This document shows, in pieces, positions 43,837 to 52,913 of a stretch of 64,000 nucleotides of DNA. A program made the position numbers and the translations under genes. The stretch's first letter is position 1. The number at the start of each line of letters is the position of its first letter. The notes under the pieces are model-generated. The model did not search any database. It was not told where the DNA came from and saw only the letters and a list, made by a program, of their open reading frames with translations. This DNA comes from Bacteroidota bacterium (GTDB taxonomy: Bacteria; Bacteroidota; Bacteroidia; Cytophagales; Cyclobacteriaceae), in NCBI GenBank assembly GCA_018266435.1, contig JAFEAL010000014.1:1-64000 (forward strand), written 5' to 3'.

Positions 43837-45240
43837 TCAATTGTGAAGAACGTTAGGTGCTGTTTTTATTTTTTTCAGAGTGAGCGTTTTGTCAACACTT
43901 TTTTGACTCAAGTGATAACGCAACAAACTGAAAATGATGATGAAAAAACCAGTGAATAGAGCCACCCCCGAAATCAGAAATACTATAAAATAAGGGCGCA
44001 GCGAAAGCATCATCACACTAAACGGAACAGTGGAGGAGTGCATTTGCCAATCAGCCCTCAATACTCCGGCAATAATCAAACTAAGCCAAAAAATAAACAA
44101 CGAGGCCAGCGAGAGATAAAGGCCCAAACTTATTTGCCTCACTACTTTTTGTTGGTGGATATTGAAAATATCAAACGTAAAAGACAGCAGCAAAAAACTA
44201 TTAATACCAATGGTCGCTCCCATGGTGTGTGCCACCGTAATGTGTGTGCCGTGCGTATAGATGTTGATAGCCGGAATAGACATGACAATAGCCAAAAGCA
44301 ATGTCAGAAATATCCACAGGTCAGCGGCAAATAAAAAACGATAGGGCAGGATATGATAATTTTTTTTCAAGGTGTTGACTGATGACCTCCAGAAATAAAT
44401 GATTCTTCCCAGTAATAGTAATTCTGTCATACTTACTCCATAACTGATGTACTGAATCAGTTTTGGTGCCGGCAGGGTGTAAATATGGTGACCCCAGTTA
44501 AACATAAGATTAAATAATCCTAAAAAATAAAGAGTAAAAGCAATTTTAGAATAACTGTATTTCTGAGAACCGGATATTTTATCCATTAAATAAATGCTGC
44601 AGCCGTAAATGAGCATATTCCAACCCCCCACCATCGAACCATACGATTTCCATTGAATGGTCATATCCTTGACCACATCGGAACGAAACGAGGGAATGAG
44701 CCACAGGTACGATTCAAGAAAGGTGAAAAGAAAAAAAACGACTCCGGTCATCCACATCCAGACATACACCGGTTGGTTGCGAAAACTGCCGATTGACTTA
44801 AAAACATTAATGATAAAGAATAGCCAGGCCAGAATTATAGGACCAGCTAAGAGCGGATGGAACTCCCAATATTCACGGCCACCAAATATGCCAAACAGGT
44901 ACGATAAAAGGATCAGTATAATTGAACCGGTAAATAAATACCACTGCACATTTGAGAGCCGCACAGACCATAATTTACCTTTTACTTCGGCTAAATAATG
45001 CGTCACAGATCCACAGGCAGCCAGCAATATCCAGAAGACGGCAGATGATACATGCAGCGGCCGTACTTTTTCAAAGGAAAGCACATTCTTGAATAACCCG
45101 GGAGAGGTGTATTGCAATGCGCCCACCAAGCCAAACGAAAAAGCAGACAACAATATGATTACTCCGGTCAGAATATATCGTTTACCTATGGATTTGTTTT
45201 TTGAGCTTGTGCCTAAGTTGTTACCGTTCAATGGTTCCAT
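43837..45240 (-). CDS. norB: Nitric-oxide reductase large-subunit-like protein (NorB) with altered ligands
   Basis: NorB reduces NO to N2O in the inner membrane. The 467-aa protein has about 12 TM helices, the NorB segment GREYWEFHPL (121-130) and the low-spin heme ligand H63 (RPLHVSSAVFW). The FeB pair is H251-H252 (NWGHHIYTLP) and the heme b3 His H338 (HITVAHTMG). Compared with cNOR, the first FeB His looks to be N208 and the active-site Glu Y212 (GGWNMLIYG), and the H-x-H pair of heme-copper oxidases reads H338-T-M340. It overlaps the norC gene by 20 nt. Ligand assignments come from alignment by eye; a related NO- or O2-reducing heme-copper protein is an alternative. Confidence 0.8.
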   Translation of the reverse strand: MEPLNGNNLGTSSKNKSIGKRYILTGVIILLSAFSFGLVGALQYTSPGLFKNVLSFEKVRPLHVSSAVFWILLAACGSVTHYLAEVKGKLWSVRLSNVQWYLFTGSIILILLSYLFGIFGGREYWEFHPLLAGPIILAWLFFIINVFKSIGSFRNQPVYVWMWMTGVVFFLFTFLESYLWLIPSFRSDVVKDMTIQWKSYGSMVGGWNMLIYGCSIYLMDKISGSQKYSYSKIAFTLYFLGLFNLMFNWGHHIYTLPAPKLIQYISYGVSMTELLLLGRIIYFWRSSVNTLKKNYHILPYRFLFAADLWIFLTLLLAIVMSIPAINIYTHGTHITVAHTMGATIGINSFLLLSFTFDIFNIHQQKVVRQISLGLYLSLASLFIFWLSLIIAGVLRADWQMHSSTVPFSVMMLSLRPYFIVFLISGVALFTGFFIIIFSLLRYHLSQKSVDKTLTLKKIKTAPNVLHN

Positions 45241-45622
45241 CGTAGTTAATTTTTAATTTATCAGGAGCAGCTACACCCGTGGCGTCCATGCTTTTTAAGT
45301 AAGCCAGAAGCTGACTTACTTCATCATCATTCAGGGCAAAGGCAGGCATAATGTTGGTGCCGGATTGCAAAAATGCTTTGATGTGTGCTTCGCCTCTGGA
45401 AGAGTAAATATTGGTGAGGTCGGGGCCTAAGTAACCCCCCAAGCCATACACCTGGTGGCAGGCATTACAATTTTTTTCTTGCCAGATTCTCTTGCCCTTA
45501 TCGGCCGGGCTTTCAGAAACTGTGGCCGTTCCATCATAGCTTTTTTTGTATAAATAAAAGGAGTAACACAAAAACATGAAGATGAACGTGAATAAGATGG
45601 TGGATTTAATCTTGTCCGTCAT
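45221..45622 (-). CDS. norC: NorC-like membrane-anchored cytochrome c
   Basis: The 133-aa protein has one N-terminal TM anchor (about 7-25) and a class I cytochrome c domain with the heme motif C52-N-A-C55-H56 and probable axial M92 (SGTNIMPAF). The segment CHQVYGLGGYLGPDLTNIYSSRG is typical of NorC. It passes electrons to NorB, whose gene starts before this one ends. Confidence 0.88.
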   Translation of the reverse strand: MTDKIKSTILFTFIFMFLCYSFYLYKKSYDGTATVSESPADKGKRIWQEKNCNACHQVYGLGGYLGPDLTNIYSSRGEAHIKAFLQSGTNIMPAFALNDDEVSQLLAYLKSMDATGVAAPDKLKINYDGTIER

Positions 45623-46068
45623 AATAGCTGGCTAAGTCTTCAGTAAAAAATGATGGTACAAATTTTCTGTAATTAGCAATCAGGCGGTATGATTATAGTC
45701 ATGTAGTTTAGTAAAATAATGGCTTATTTTTTGGCTTAGTCAGGAAAAATAGTTCTGGTGTGATACTATTTCATCGCTCGATTGACTGTGTTGATTGAGT
45801 CAACGTTAACAGCCCGTAAATCGAATGCTGCATACCTTGATAGAAGTGTACATGATAAGCTCAATCTGAGCGCATTTCAAATTGTTTTGACCTATAATAT
45901 TTACCGGCAACCGCTCACGCATTTCTCGACAGCCCACCCCACTCGCTTACCGCCCTCTTTCAGTGGAGAGGGAACAACATCAATGCGTTAACGTAAGAAC
46001 TTACTGGGTGGGACACGGTGCACTGGGTATTCCAATTGCCAGGCAACAAAAACTTAGTATCATTGTGT
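45623..46068. other. Intergenic region between norC and the ABC transporter operon
   Basis: This 446-nt gap separates two divergent units. It contains the palindrome GTTGATTGAGTCAAC (45790-45804) and a hairpin CCCTCT...AGAGGG (45953-45972). TATCATTG, one base off the -7 consensus, lies at about 46059-46066. A 69-codon open frame at 45782-45991 has no protein-like features. No RNA gene was seen. Confidence 0.6.
45790..45804. promoter_or_regulatory. Possible regulator site upstream of norC
   Basis: GTTGATTGAGTCAAC has arms GTTGA/TCAAC with a 5-nt centre. It resembles Crp/Fnr-family boxes (TTGAT-N4-ATCAA), but the spacing is not exact. It lies 168 nt before the norC start. Confidence 0.25.
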
Positions 46069-46992
46069 ATGATTAGAGTCTCCAATCTCAAAAAAAAATA
46101 CGATGCCGTTGAAGCGCTCAAAGGCATATCATTTTCTATCGCTGAGGGAGAGTTTTATGGCTTGCTTGGCCCAAATGGCGCGGGCAAATCAACAACCATT
46201 TCTATTCTCAGCACCATTCTTGAACCCACCGAAGGTGAAGTAAGCATTGCAGGTTATGACTTAAAACAAAACCCGGTGGAGTGTAAAAAAACAATCGGTG
46301 TAGTGCCACAAGAGATTGCCTTGTATAATGAAATGTCTGCTTACGATAATTTACTTTTCTGGGGTAGTTTATATGGAGTGGGTAAAGCTGAATTACAAAA
46401 GCGAATTGACGAAATACTGCCGATGTTTGGATTGTATGACCGCAGAAATGATAAAGTAAAAACCTATTCAGGAGGCATGAAGCGCAGAATCAATATTGCT
46501 TCAGCACTGTTGCATCAACCCAGGGTTTTATTTATGGATGAACCAACTGTGGGTATTGATCCGCAAAGCCGCAACCTTATTTTTGAGGTAGTAGAAAAAC
46601 TACATCGTAATGGAATGACCATTGTTTACACCACGCACTACATGGAAGAAGCTGAGCGGTTTTGCGATCGCATTGGTATTATCGATAATGGCCAAATCAT
46701 TGCACAAGGCACATTAGACGAATTGCGAAAATCAAGCATGATAAAAGAAACCATTGTCATCGGGTTTACAAATCTTACCGATGAGCTTTTTGAAAAAATA
46801 AAAACTGCGTGGCACGATGTAAAGCGTATGGATCAGGTTGTTCACTTCTTCTCGCCCAATTCAAAAAATGATTTATCTAAAATCATTTTAAACTGCAATG
46901 AAGCAGGGCTAGATGTAGCACACATTGAGATACAAAAAATAAACCTTGAGACCATCTTTTTAAATTTAACCGGCAAACAACTTCGCGATTAA
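46069..46992 (+). CDS. ABC transporter ATP-binding protein (ABC-2 exporter type)
   Basis: The 307-aa protein is started at ATG 46069 (MIRVSNLKKKYDAVEAL), because the earlier in-frame ATG adds a non-family stretch. It has Walker A (GPNGAGKST), the signature YSGGMKRR, Walker B (VLFMDEPT) and the H-loop TTHYMEEAE. The subfamily is that of DrrA/CcmA-like exporters. Its partner permease starts 2 nt after its stop. The substrate is unknown. Confidence 0.94.
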   Translation: MIRVSNLKKKYDAVEALKGISFSIAEGEFYGLLGPNGAGKSTTISILSTILEPTEGEVSIAGYDLKQNPVECKKTIGVVPQEIALYNEMSAYDNLLFWGSLYGVGKAELQKRIDEILPMFGLYDRRNDKVKTYSGGMKRRINIASALLHQPRVLFMDEPTVGIDPQSRNLIFEVVEKLHRNGMTIVYTTHYMEEAERFCDRIGIIDNGQIIAQGTLDELRKSSMIKETIVIGFTNLTDELFEKIKTAWHDVKRMDQVVHFFSPNSKNDLSKIILNCNEAGLDVAHIEIQKINLETIFLNLTGKQLRD

Positions 46993-46994
46993 AC

Positions 46995-48263
46995 ATGATC
47001 AAATTTGCACTGAAAGATTTAAGACTGTTTATAAAAGACCGGAGGTCAATGATGCTGACTTTCCTTCTTCCAATCACGTTGATTACTCTTTTTGCTTTCG
47101 CATTTGGTGGTGCCGGCAAAGGAAAAAATGAAGTAACTGAATATAACCTTCCCGTTTGTGACCTTGACAGTACAACAGCATCAAGAGCTGCAATTGCAGC
47201 GCTTGATAGCGATAAAACAGTGCATGTTGTAATAGTTCAACTGGCGCCCGCACAAGAAGATGTAAAAAAAGGCAATAAAGATTGCGTACTGATTTTCCAT
47301 AAAGGATTTGCCGATTCATTGACAAATGGCAGCCCGATGCCCGTTGAGTTGCAATATGACGAAGCACAGGAAATACAAGTGGGCATGCTGCAAAAAGCAT
47401 TGTTTACAACATTGGCAATGGTTCCTTACCAAGACGGAAAAAATGCACAACGAATGTTGAATAAGCAGTTTGATAAGATGATTGGCAAAGACAATGATCA
47501 ATTAAAAAATCAAGTACGCACACAATTTGATACTCTCTTTAAATCAGTAGAAAAAGGAGTGGACCAAAACCCTCATAAAAATGTAGAAAAAATAAGTTTG
47601 GGCTCTGAAATTAAAATGACCAAACTGGTGCAGGCTAACGAAGAAAATTCACCGGGGTTGATTCAGGCCGTAGCCGGCACGGCCATTATGATGCTGTTGT
47701 TTTCAGTAGCAGGAATGGGTGCCAGTTTATTAGACGAAAAACAAGAAGGCACTTTGAAGAAGTTGCTGTATTCACCAATGAATCCGAACAGTATTTTATT
47801 CGGCAAAATGATGATGGCAAATATTATATCTATTATGCAGCTCACCATAATGTTTATTTATGTACAACTGTTTTTTGGCCTGGATTTAATTTCACATATA
47901 CCTTCACTGGTATTGATGATTGTATTTACTGCGTATGCGTGCTCTAGCTTTGGAGTATTTCTGGCATCGTTTGCCAAATCACGACAGCAGGTACAAGGAT
48001 TTTCAACGCTCATTGTCTTGATCATGAGTTGTATAGGGGGTAGCATGATTCCTGTTTTTCTAATGCCCGGATTTATGCAAAAAATTTCAGTGTTGTCTGT
48101 AAACTATTGGGGCATACAAGGCTTTTATGATATCTTTTGGCGGAAGCTTGCGCTAACCGATACTACTTTTTTATCACGGCTGTTAGTGTTGTTTGTTATT
48201 GGAAGCACCTTAAATCTTGTGGCCTTAAAGATGTTTAAGAAAAATATTTTGCGGATTGCCTGA
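46995..48263 (+). CDS. ABC-2 type permease
   Basis: The 422-aa protein has one N-terminal TM helix (about 21-36), a large extracytoplasmic domain (about 40-215; VCDLDSTTASRAAI) and five C-terminal TM helices with the ABC2 pattern GASLLDEKQEGTLKKLLYSPMNPNSILFGKM. It pairs with the ATPase encoded just upstream. The long external loop is typical of drug or lipid exporters of the YhhJ/DrrB group. Confidence 0.93.
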   Translation: MIKFALKDLRLFIKDRRSMMLTFLLPITLITLFAFAFGGAGKGKNEVTEYNLPVCDLDSTTASRAAIAALDSDKTVHVVIVQLAPAQEDVKKGNKDCVLIFHKGFADSLTNGSPMPVELQYDEAQEIQVGMLQKALFTTLAMVPYQDGKNAQRMLNKQFDKMIGKDNDQLKNQVRTQFDTLFKSVEKGVDQNPHKNVEKISLGSEIKMTKLVQANEENSPGLIQAVAGTAIMMLLFSVAGMGASLLDEKQEGTLKKLLYSPMNPNSILFGKMMMANIISIMQLTIMFIYVQLFFGLDLISHIPSLVLMIVFTAYACSSFGVFLASFAKSRQQVQGFSTLIVLIMSCIGGSMIPVFLMPGFMQKISVLSVNYWGIQGFYDIFWRKLALTDTTFLSRLLVLFVIGSTLNLVALKMFKKNILRIA

Positions 48264-48289
48264 GGCCGCAATGCAGGGTGCTTCACTAC

Positions 48290-48751
48290 TTATTCTTCCC
48301 AAAATTTATCCTTCCAGATATCCTGAAAATCAGGAATGTGAATTGTATTTAAGTTTTTTAATTGTTCGGGAGTGGCGGTATCTTGTATCTTGTTGAACAG
48401 CACCCGCTCTTCAAAGCGGATGTGAGCCTCTAATTCTTTTTCTAGTAAGCGCAGGGAAGAGGCGATGTTTTGATTATCTTCAAACAGAGACCTTAACCGT
48501 TTACGATCGGTGCGTGCCCTAACCAAATCTGCATCTTCCGGTGATAGAATTGAAAAAGCCGCTTGCTCTTCAAGAGTAAAGTGCTGGTTCAAATGAGTAT
48601 CCCAAAACCAATCGGTATAATTTTTTATACGGGTTAGCTCAATGTTTCGGTTCAGCCCTTCCCTGATCTTCCAGCACAACAACAAACTGTGATGATGCTG
48701 GCGGCTGAGAGGTTTTAGTGATGGATGGCGTTTGATGGGAACTGTGCTCAT
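48290..48751 (-). CDS. Hemerythrin-like domain protein
   Basis: The 153-aa all-helical protein carries His and acidic residues at hemerythrin-like positions: LSRQHHHSLLLCWKI, THLNQHFTLEEQAAF and LEAHIRFEERVLF. Such HHE-domain proteins bind a non-heme di-iron centre and often respond to O2 or NO. It lies 4 nt after the DUF488 gene and in the same strand direction as the NO-response genes upstream. Ligand type is inferred. Confidence 0.85.
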   Translation of the reverse strand: MSTVPIKRHPSLKPLSRQHHHSLLLCWKIREGLNRNIELTRIKNYTDWFWDTHLNQHFTLEEQAAFSILSPEDADLVRARTDRKRLRSLFEDNQNIASSLRLLEKELEAHIRFEERVLFNKIQDTATPEQLKNLNTIHIPDFQDIWKDKFWEE

Positions 48752-48755
48752 CGCT

Positions 48756-49100
48756 TTATTTTATTTTTTTCAAAATGTCCAGTAATACAACTGCCTGATT
48801 GCAGAGCGGGTCTTTGGCTGAATACAGCAAGGTCAGGTTTTGTTGGTCAGCTATAGCCTTCAATCGCTTTAATTCACCGGTTTGATTTTTTAATTCCTGC
48901 CTGTACAATTTTTTAAATTCTGTAAACCGGGCAGGCTCATGAGCGAACCATTTGCGCAACTCGGTGGAAGGGGCCACGGCTTTGTTCCATTCCTTGATAG
49001 CGGCATCTTCTTTGCTAATTCCGCGCGGCCACAGGCGATCGACCAGTACCCGGTAGCCGTCTGTTTTTTCAGGGTTCTCATAGATGCGTTTAATTTTCAT
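48756..49100 (-). CDS. DUF488-family protein
   Basis: The 114-aa protein is started at the ATG at 49100 (MKIKRIYENPEKTDGYRVLVDRLWPRGISKEDA); six more codons are open upstream. The DRLWPRG motif identifies the short YeaO-type branch of DUF488. The biochemical role is unknown to me. It is followed by the hemerythrin gene. Confidence 0.87.
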   Translation of the reverse strand: MKIKRIYENPEKTDGYRVLVDRLWPRGISKEDAAIKEWNKAVAPSTELRKWFAHEPARFTEFKKLYRQELKNQTGELKRLKAIADQQNLTLLYSAKDPLCNQAVVLLDILKKIK

Positions 49101-49189
49101 AGGTATCAATTGATACAAAGATAATACGCTGTTGTTTGATAGAATGATGATACAGCCTGTTTATACTATTTTGTTTGCCAGAGGTAGAA

Positions 49190-49217
49190 CAGCAGGGCAA
49201 GCCTTGTTGCCCTGCTG
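49190..49217 (-). terminator. Strong hairpin after the azurin gene
   Basis: CAGCAGGGCAA and TTGCCCTGCTG form a perfect 11-bp stem with a 6-nt loop, 15 nt beyond the azurin stop codon. There is no T-tract after it on the minus strand, so it may protect the transcript 3' end rather than terminate alone. Confidence 0.6.
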
Positions 49218-49232
49218 TAGAATAAACCCACC

Positions 49233-49751
49233 TTACTCAACAATAAATTTGCCTTTCATCATTACATAATGGCCCGGAAAGGAGCAGATAAAATCATACG
49301 TGCCCTTTGCCGGTGCAGGAAATTCAATTTCTGTTGTTTCGCCACCACCAATGGTTTTGGTATGGGCAATGATATCTTTTTCCATGCCCTTAGGTATGTA
49401 TCCGTTGTCTTTGGCGTTAACAGCTTCGGTAGCAAATTTGGGCACGTCAACTCCGGCTGCTAACAACACAAAATTGTGCCCCATTGCCGTAACCGGCAAT
49501 TTGCCAATATGCTTAAGGGTAAGCTTTACGGTTTGGCCTTCTTTCACTTTTATTTCTGACAGATCATACTTCATATCATCTCCTGCATTAAGCGTGACCA
49601 AAACATTCTTACTTGATTCGCTTGTTGCGGGAGTAGTAGCTTCTGTCGCGGGAGCGGCAATTTCAGATTGAGTGTTTTCAGGGGTTGTTTTTTTTCCACA
49701 GGCTGTAAAAAGAAATACGGCCGAGGCAATTGCTAAAATTGTTTTTTTCAT
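49233..49751 (-). CDS. Azurin-type blue copper lipoprotein
   Basis: The 172-aa protein has lipobox LFTAC (Cys18) and an Ala/Thr-rich linker, then an azurin cupredoxin domain. Copper ligands are H92 (MGHNFVL), C156, H161 and M165 (ICSFPGHYVMMKG). The DNGYIPKGMEKDIIAHTKTIGGGE segment is typical of azurin. It is a periplasmic electron carrier; in this region it could serve the NorCB reductase or a terminal oxidase. Confidence 0.95.
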   Translation of the reverse strand: MKKTILAIASAVFLFTACGKKTTPENTQSEIAAPATEATTPATSESSKNVLVTLNAGDDMKYDLSEIKVKEGQTVKLTLKHIGKLPVTAMGHNFVLLAAGVDVPKFATEAVNAKDNGYIPKGMEKDIIAHTKTIGGGETTEIEFPAPAKGTYDFICSFPGHYVMMKGKFIVE

Positions 49752-49910
49752 TTTGTTGATTGTTTAAATAGTTATTGAATAGTTATTGAAAATGGTGATT
49801 CTGTTTTTTTTTTGTAAGAGTTTTTTTGAGTCTGAAAGTAAATTCATTGCTGATTTTAAGGTAAAAAAATCTTTTTTTATTTCATTATTTTCAGTTATCG
49901 GGCGCATAGG

Positions 49911-50636
49911 TTAAACGGCAGCAAATGATTCTTCCAGCGCAATGGACTTAGGAAATAAAATGTTGTTTTCTAAGTGAATGTGCAGGTTCAAGTCTTCTTC
50001 AAATTCTTTCAGTAATGAAAAAGTTAGCCGGTAGGTATTGCAAGCATCTGCCGGTGGGGTGTAGTTATCTGTTAGCGAAGCAATTTTGCCGAAGCGTTCG
50101 CCTTCGCTGTCGTGTTCGTGCATCATGGTTTGGATAGGATTCTGCACCGATCCAAACGGAGCATGCACAGCCGTGCCTGTCTGCTGCGCTTGTACCATTT
50201 TACGGATGTAGGGAAAGAGTATAAACTCTTCCTTTTTCATGTGCATGGCCAGTTCGCCTGCCGATTCTTTAAACAGCTTGCCGACTTCCAATAGTTCGGG
50301 ATGGCGGCCACCATGCACGCGCATAACTTTATCTAAAAATGGCATGATTTCAAGTGTTTTGGCCTCTACATAGCGGTGGTGCTTTTTTTCGATATAATCG
50401 GCCAGCAGGTCGAGTGGCCAGGAGTTATAATCAACAGAAGAATCTTTTTTTTCGGCTGTGACTTGCTTCAGTTGCTCGATCAGGTGGTTGCTTTCAAGTT
50501 GTTTTTTTTCACAGGCTTCTTCTATGCTGCGTCCTCCGTTGCAACAGAAATCAATTTTGTTTTTTTTAAAAACTGATGCGGTACGGTAGTCCTGCGCTAC
50601 CAATTCGCCCACGGTGGTTTTTTTTGTAATGTTCAT
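49911..50636 (-). CDS. ric: Iron-sulfur cluster repair di-iron protein (RIC family)
   Basis: Ric proteins (YtfE/ScdA) repair Fe-S clusters after NO or oxidative damage. The 241-aa protein has an N-terminal ScdA_N domain (KNKIDFCCNGGRSIEEAC) and a hemerythrin-like domain with di-iron ligands in EKKHHRYV, RVHGGRHPELLEV, MKKEEFILFPYIR, MMHEHDSEGERF and HLENNILFP. It follows the methyltransferase gene by about 20 nt in the minus-strand NO-response cluster. Confidence 0.95.
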   Translation of the reverse strand: MNITKKTTVGELVAQDYRTASVFKKNKIDFCCNGGRSIEEACEKKQLESNHLIEQLKQVTAEKKDSSVDYNSWPLDLLADYIEKKHHRYVEAKTLEIMPFLDKVMRVHGGRHPELLEVGKLFKESAGELAMHMKKEEFILFPYIRKMVQAQQTGTAVHAPFGSVQNPIQTMMHEHDSEGERFGKIASLTDNYTPPADACNTYRLTFSLLKEFEEDLNLHIHLENNILFPKSIALEESFAAV

Positions 50637-50656
50637 ACGATTTTATTTAATGGTTT

Positions 50657-51427
50657 TTAATTTTTTTCTGCGATGATGGCTACTGCATTCATGTGCTGCT
50701 GATGTTTGCGAAAAATTTTTCTCATTTCAAGAATACGTTTTCGTGCTTTGGAGTTGACCAAAATATTAAAACTGATTTTTAATGACCGGAGAAATCCTTC
50801 GTCAGCCACAACACGTTGGGGTTCCAGCAACAGCATTTCATTAGAAAATATATTTTTAACGGTAAACCCTTCTTTTTCCAATAATGCTTTCCATTCATCC
50901 TGAGTCAGAGGTCGGGCATTGACCTTGATGGTTTGGGCTAAGTCTTTTTGAATTTCGTTTTTTAAGTTTTCATCTACACCAGTCAGCCCCAGCTCGTGAA
51001 TACCGTACAGCCCTCCTTTTTTTAATACGCGGTGTGCTTCTTTTATAATTTCTGATTTGCGGTGATCGGCCTGCATGGTTAGCATGGCTTCGCCATATAC
51101 TTTGTCTTTGGAATTATTTTCTAACGGAGCGTGGGCCGCATTGCCAAATACAAATTGAATATGTTTCCCTTTAATTTTTGTTTTCAATAGGCCTATGGCT
51201 TCTTCATCGGCATCGATGCCTACATAAGACCGGGGTTGTTTAGCTAATGCCAGGTTTGCTGTAAAGCCCAGCCCGGGTGCAAACTCTGCGATGTTGTCTT
51301 GGGTAGAAATATTAAGTGCTAAAATTAATTTCTGTGTCAATTCTTTGCCCCCAGGTCGTAATACTTTTTTGCCCATTTTGGCAAGGATCCAGTGTCCTTG
51401 TGCTTTTGAAAAATCCTGAGTGTCCAT
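50657..51427 (-). CDS. Class I SAM-dependent methyltransferase
   Basis: The 256-aa protein is started at the ATG at 51427 (MDTQDFSKAQGHWILAKMGKK); four codons upstream lies a TTG. It has the SAM-binding motif VAEFAPGLGFTANLALA-like (IAEFAPGLGFTANLA), the acidic residue in YVGIDADEE and the late motif AHRVLKKGGLYGIHELGL. The C-terminal part ends in a lysine-rich helix. The acceptor is unknown. It lies 15 nt after the tryptophan dioxygenase gene and before ric, so it is linked with the NO-response set. Confidence 0.88.
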   Translation of the reverse strand: MDTQDFSKAQGHWILAKMGKKVLRPGGKELTQKLILALNISTQDNIAEFAPGLGFTANLALAKQPRSYVGIDADEEAIGLLKTKIKGKHIQFVFGNAAHAPLENNSKDKVYGEAMLTMQADHRKSEIIKEAHRVLKKGGLYGIHELGLTGVDENLKNEIQKDLAQTIKVNARPLTQDEWKALLEKEGFTVKNIFSNEMLLLEPQRVVADEGFLRSLKISFNILVNSKARKRILEMRKIFRKHQQHMNAVAIIAEKN

Positions 51428-51442
51428 AAATCCAATCAATTT

Positions 51443-52354
51443 TTATTTCTTTTCATTGCCCCATTGCACCAACTCTTCATCCGACCACAATCCCGGAAAA
51501 AATTTGCGTTGCTGAAACTTAGGGTGTAAATATTTTTTCCATTCGCTGCCTCCGGTGGCGGCCTTGTTTTCGCCTTTGCTGTCTAAGTAATGTTGGGCGG
51601 TTTCTAAATGAACTAAAGGCCACTTTACATTGTAAAGCCAGTCGAACTCTTTCATCTTTGCAACAATTTCTTGCGATGGGTTTATAAATTTCTTCGCTTT
51701 TTCTTCCAGTGTATAGCCTTTTACTTTGTTAGCCAATGCTATAAAGCTGTCTAAATATTTTTCTTCAAACTGGCTTAGTGTAATGGATTTTTTGCCGGTC
51801 TGTCGGTTAGTGCCCGCATCTTTCCAATAGATGTGTTCAAATAAATCTGATGTGGAAGGATTTTTTGGAAGCCGCTTTTTTCCTTCTTCATTGATCAGGT
51901 TTTCCAAGCGGGTACAATAAATTTCCAGGTACCTGAACTGGGCTGACTGAAAGCCACTGGCCGGTGCGAGTGTACTTCTGAATGTATTATAATCGTCATA
52001 GTTCATGCCGTATTTCATCACGTCAAATGAGGTGATGAGCATGTGGGTGTAGCGGTTCAGCCGGTTGAGTTTATCGATCCATTTTTCTTCGCTCAGGTTG
52101 TCAAAGACTAACTGTTGTAATTCATGCACCATCATTTTGAGTACCAACTCAGTTACCTGATGATACATAACGAAGATGGCCTCATCTTTAAAGTCTGTGC
52201 GGGTTTTTTGCAGCGACAGTAATGTATCTACCTGAATGTAGTCCCAATAATTAATGGGTTTGGCCTGCAATAAACCTTTGAGGTAGGTTTCTGGATTTTC
52301 GCCCAGGTGCTGATACTTCTGCTCAATGTCACTGATGATTTTTTGTGTATTCAT
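51443..52354 (-). CDS. Tryptophan 2,3-dioxygenase-family heme protein
   Basis: The 303-aa protein matches the TDO fold. It has the distal His H65 (EAIFVMYHQVTELVLKMM), the substrate-binding segment YRSTLAPASGFQS-like (NTFRSTLAPASGFQSAQFRYLE), a likely proximal H249 (VKWPLVHLETAQHYL) and the ATGGSEWKKYL loop. TDO oxidises Trp to N-formylkynurenine. No other kynurenine-pathway gene is nearby; instead it lies between a truncated hemoglobin and a methyltransferase in the NO region, so the true substrate deserves a check. Confidence 0.88.
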   Translation of the reverse strand: MNTQKIISDIEQKYQHLGENPETYLKGLLQAKPINYWDYIQVDTLLSLQKTRTDFKDEAIFVMYHQVTELVLKMMVHELQQLVFDNLSEEKWIDKLNRLNRYTHMLITSFDVMKYGMNYDDYNTFRSTLAPASGFQSAQFRYLEIYCTRLENLINEEGKKRLPKNPSTSDLFEHIYWKDAGTNRQTGKKSITLSQFEEKYLDSFIALANKVKGYTLEEKAKKFINPSQEIVAKMKEFDWLYNVKWPLVHLETAQHYLDSKGENKAATGGSEWKKYLHPKFQQRKFFPGLWSDEELVQWGNEKK

Positions 52355-52400
52355 GAATTAACTGATTTTGGGGTTTGATTGAGCTATGAATTTATCTTTT

Positions 52401-52799
52401 TTATAGTATTGGCGCCATTGCATGATTTCTATAATACTGTATTTTATAATGAAACATTTCGGCCATCCGGTCGCCCTGCCATTTGGCACGCTCGGCTTTT
52501 GCTCCTGTAAATTTTTCATCCACTGTTTCAAAAAAAAGTTTCAGCCATTGGTTGAAGTGTTCCTCATCAACGGGAAGTTGAGCGTGGGGTATAAACGGGC
52601 TGCCCTGGTAGGTGTGTTCGTCTAATAAAACAGTTTGCCAGAAGCGATACATTTTTTCCAAGTGCTCAGGCCACCGGTTCTGAATGACAGCATTAAAAAT
52701 ATCTTTTAGCTTTTCGTCTTTGCGTACTTTGCCGTAAAAGCTATCCACCAGCGATTTTATATCCTCTAGGTTTTCGATGTCTCTAAGTTGTGTTTTCAA
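52401..52799 (-). CDS. Group III truncated hemoglobin
   Basis: The 132-aa globin has the group III pattern: FYGKVRKDEKLKDIFNAVIQNRWPEHLEKMYRFWQTVLL, proximal His in DEEHFNQWLKLF and the C-terminal AERAKWQGDRMAEMFHYKIQYYR. It may bind or detoxify NO or O2. It is the gene after the Rrf2 regulator (114-nt gap) and before the TDO gene. Confidence 0.93.
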   Translation of the reverse strand: MKTQLRDIENLEDIKSLVDSFYGKVRKDEKLKDIFNAVIQNRWPEHLEKMYRFWQTVLLDEHTYQGSPFIPHAQLPVDEEHFNQWLKLFFETVDEKFTGAKAERAKWQGDRMAEMFHYKIQYYRNHAMAPIL

Positions 52800-52913
52800 A
52801 AGAAGAAATTAGGTTAGTTAGAAATTTCAATATGGGTTAATTTAAAAATCATCTGCACGAGGTTAGGTTTCAGATTTAACTACAAAAAGTATTTGTCTTC
52901 ACTGCCTGATTTT

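Noticed and set aside
45782-45991. 69-codon frame in the norC-ABC gap
   Set aside because: It crosses the palindrome and hairpin and has no protein-like pattern.
46018-46068. Earlier ATG for the ABC ATPase
   Set aside because: The 17 extra residues do not match the family start; ATG at 46069 fits.
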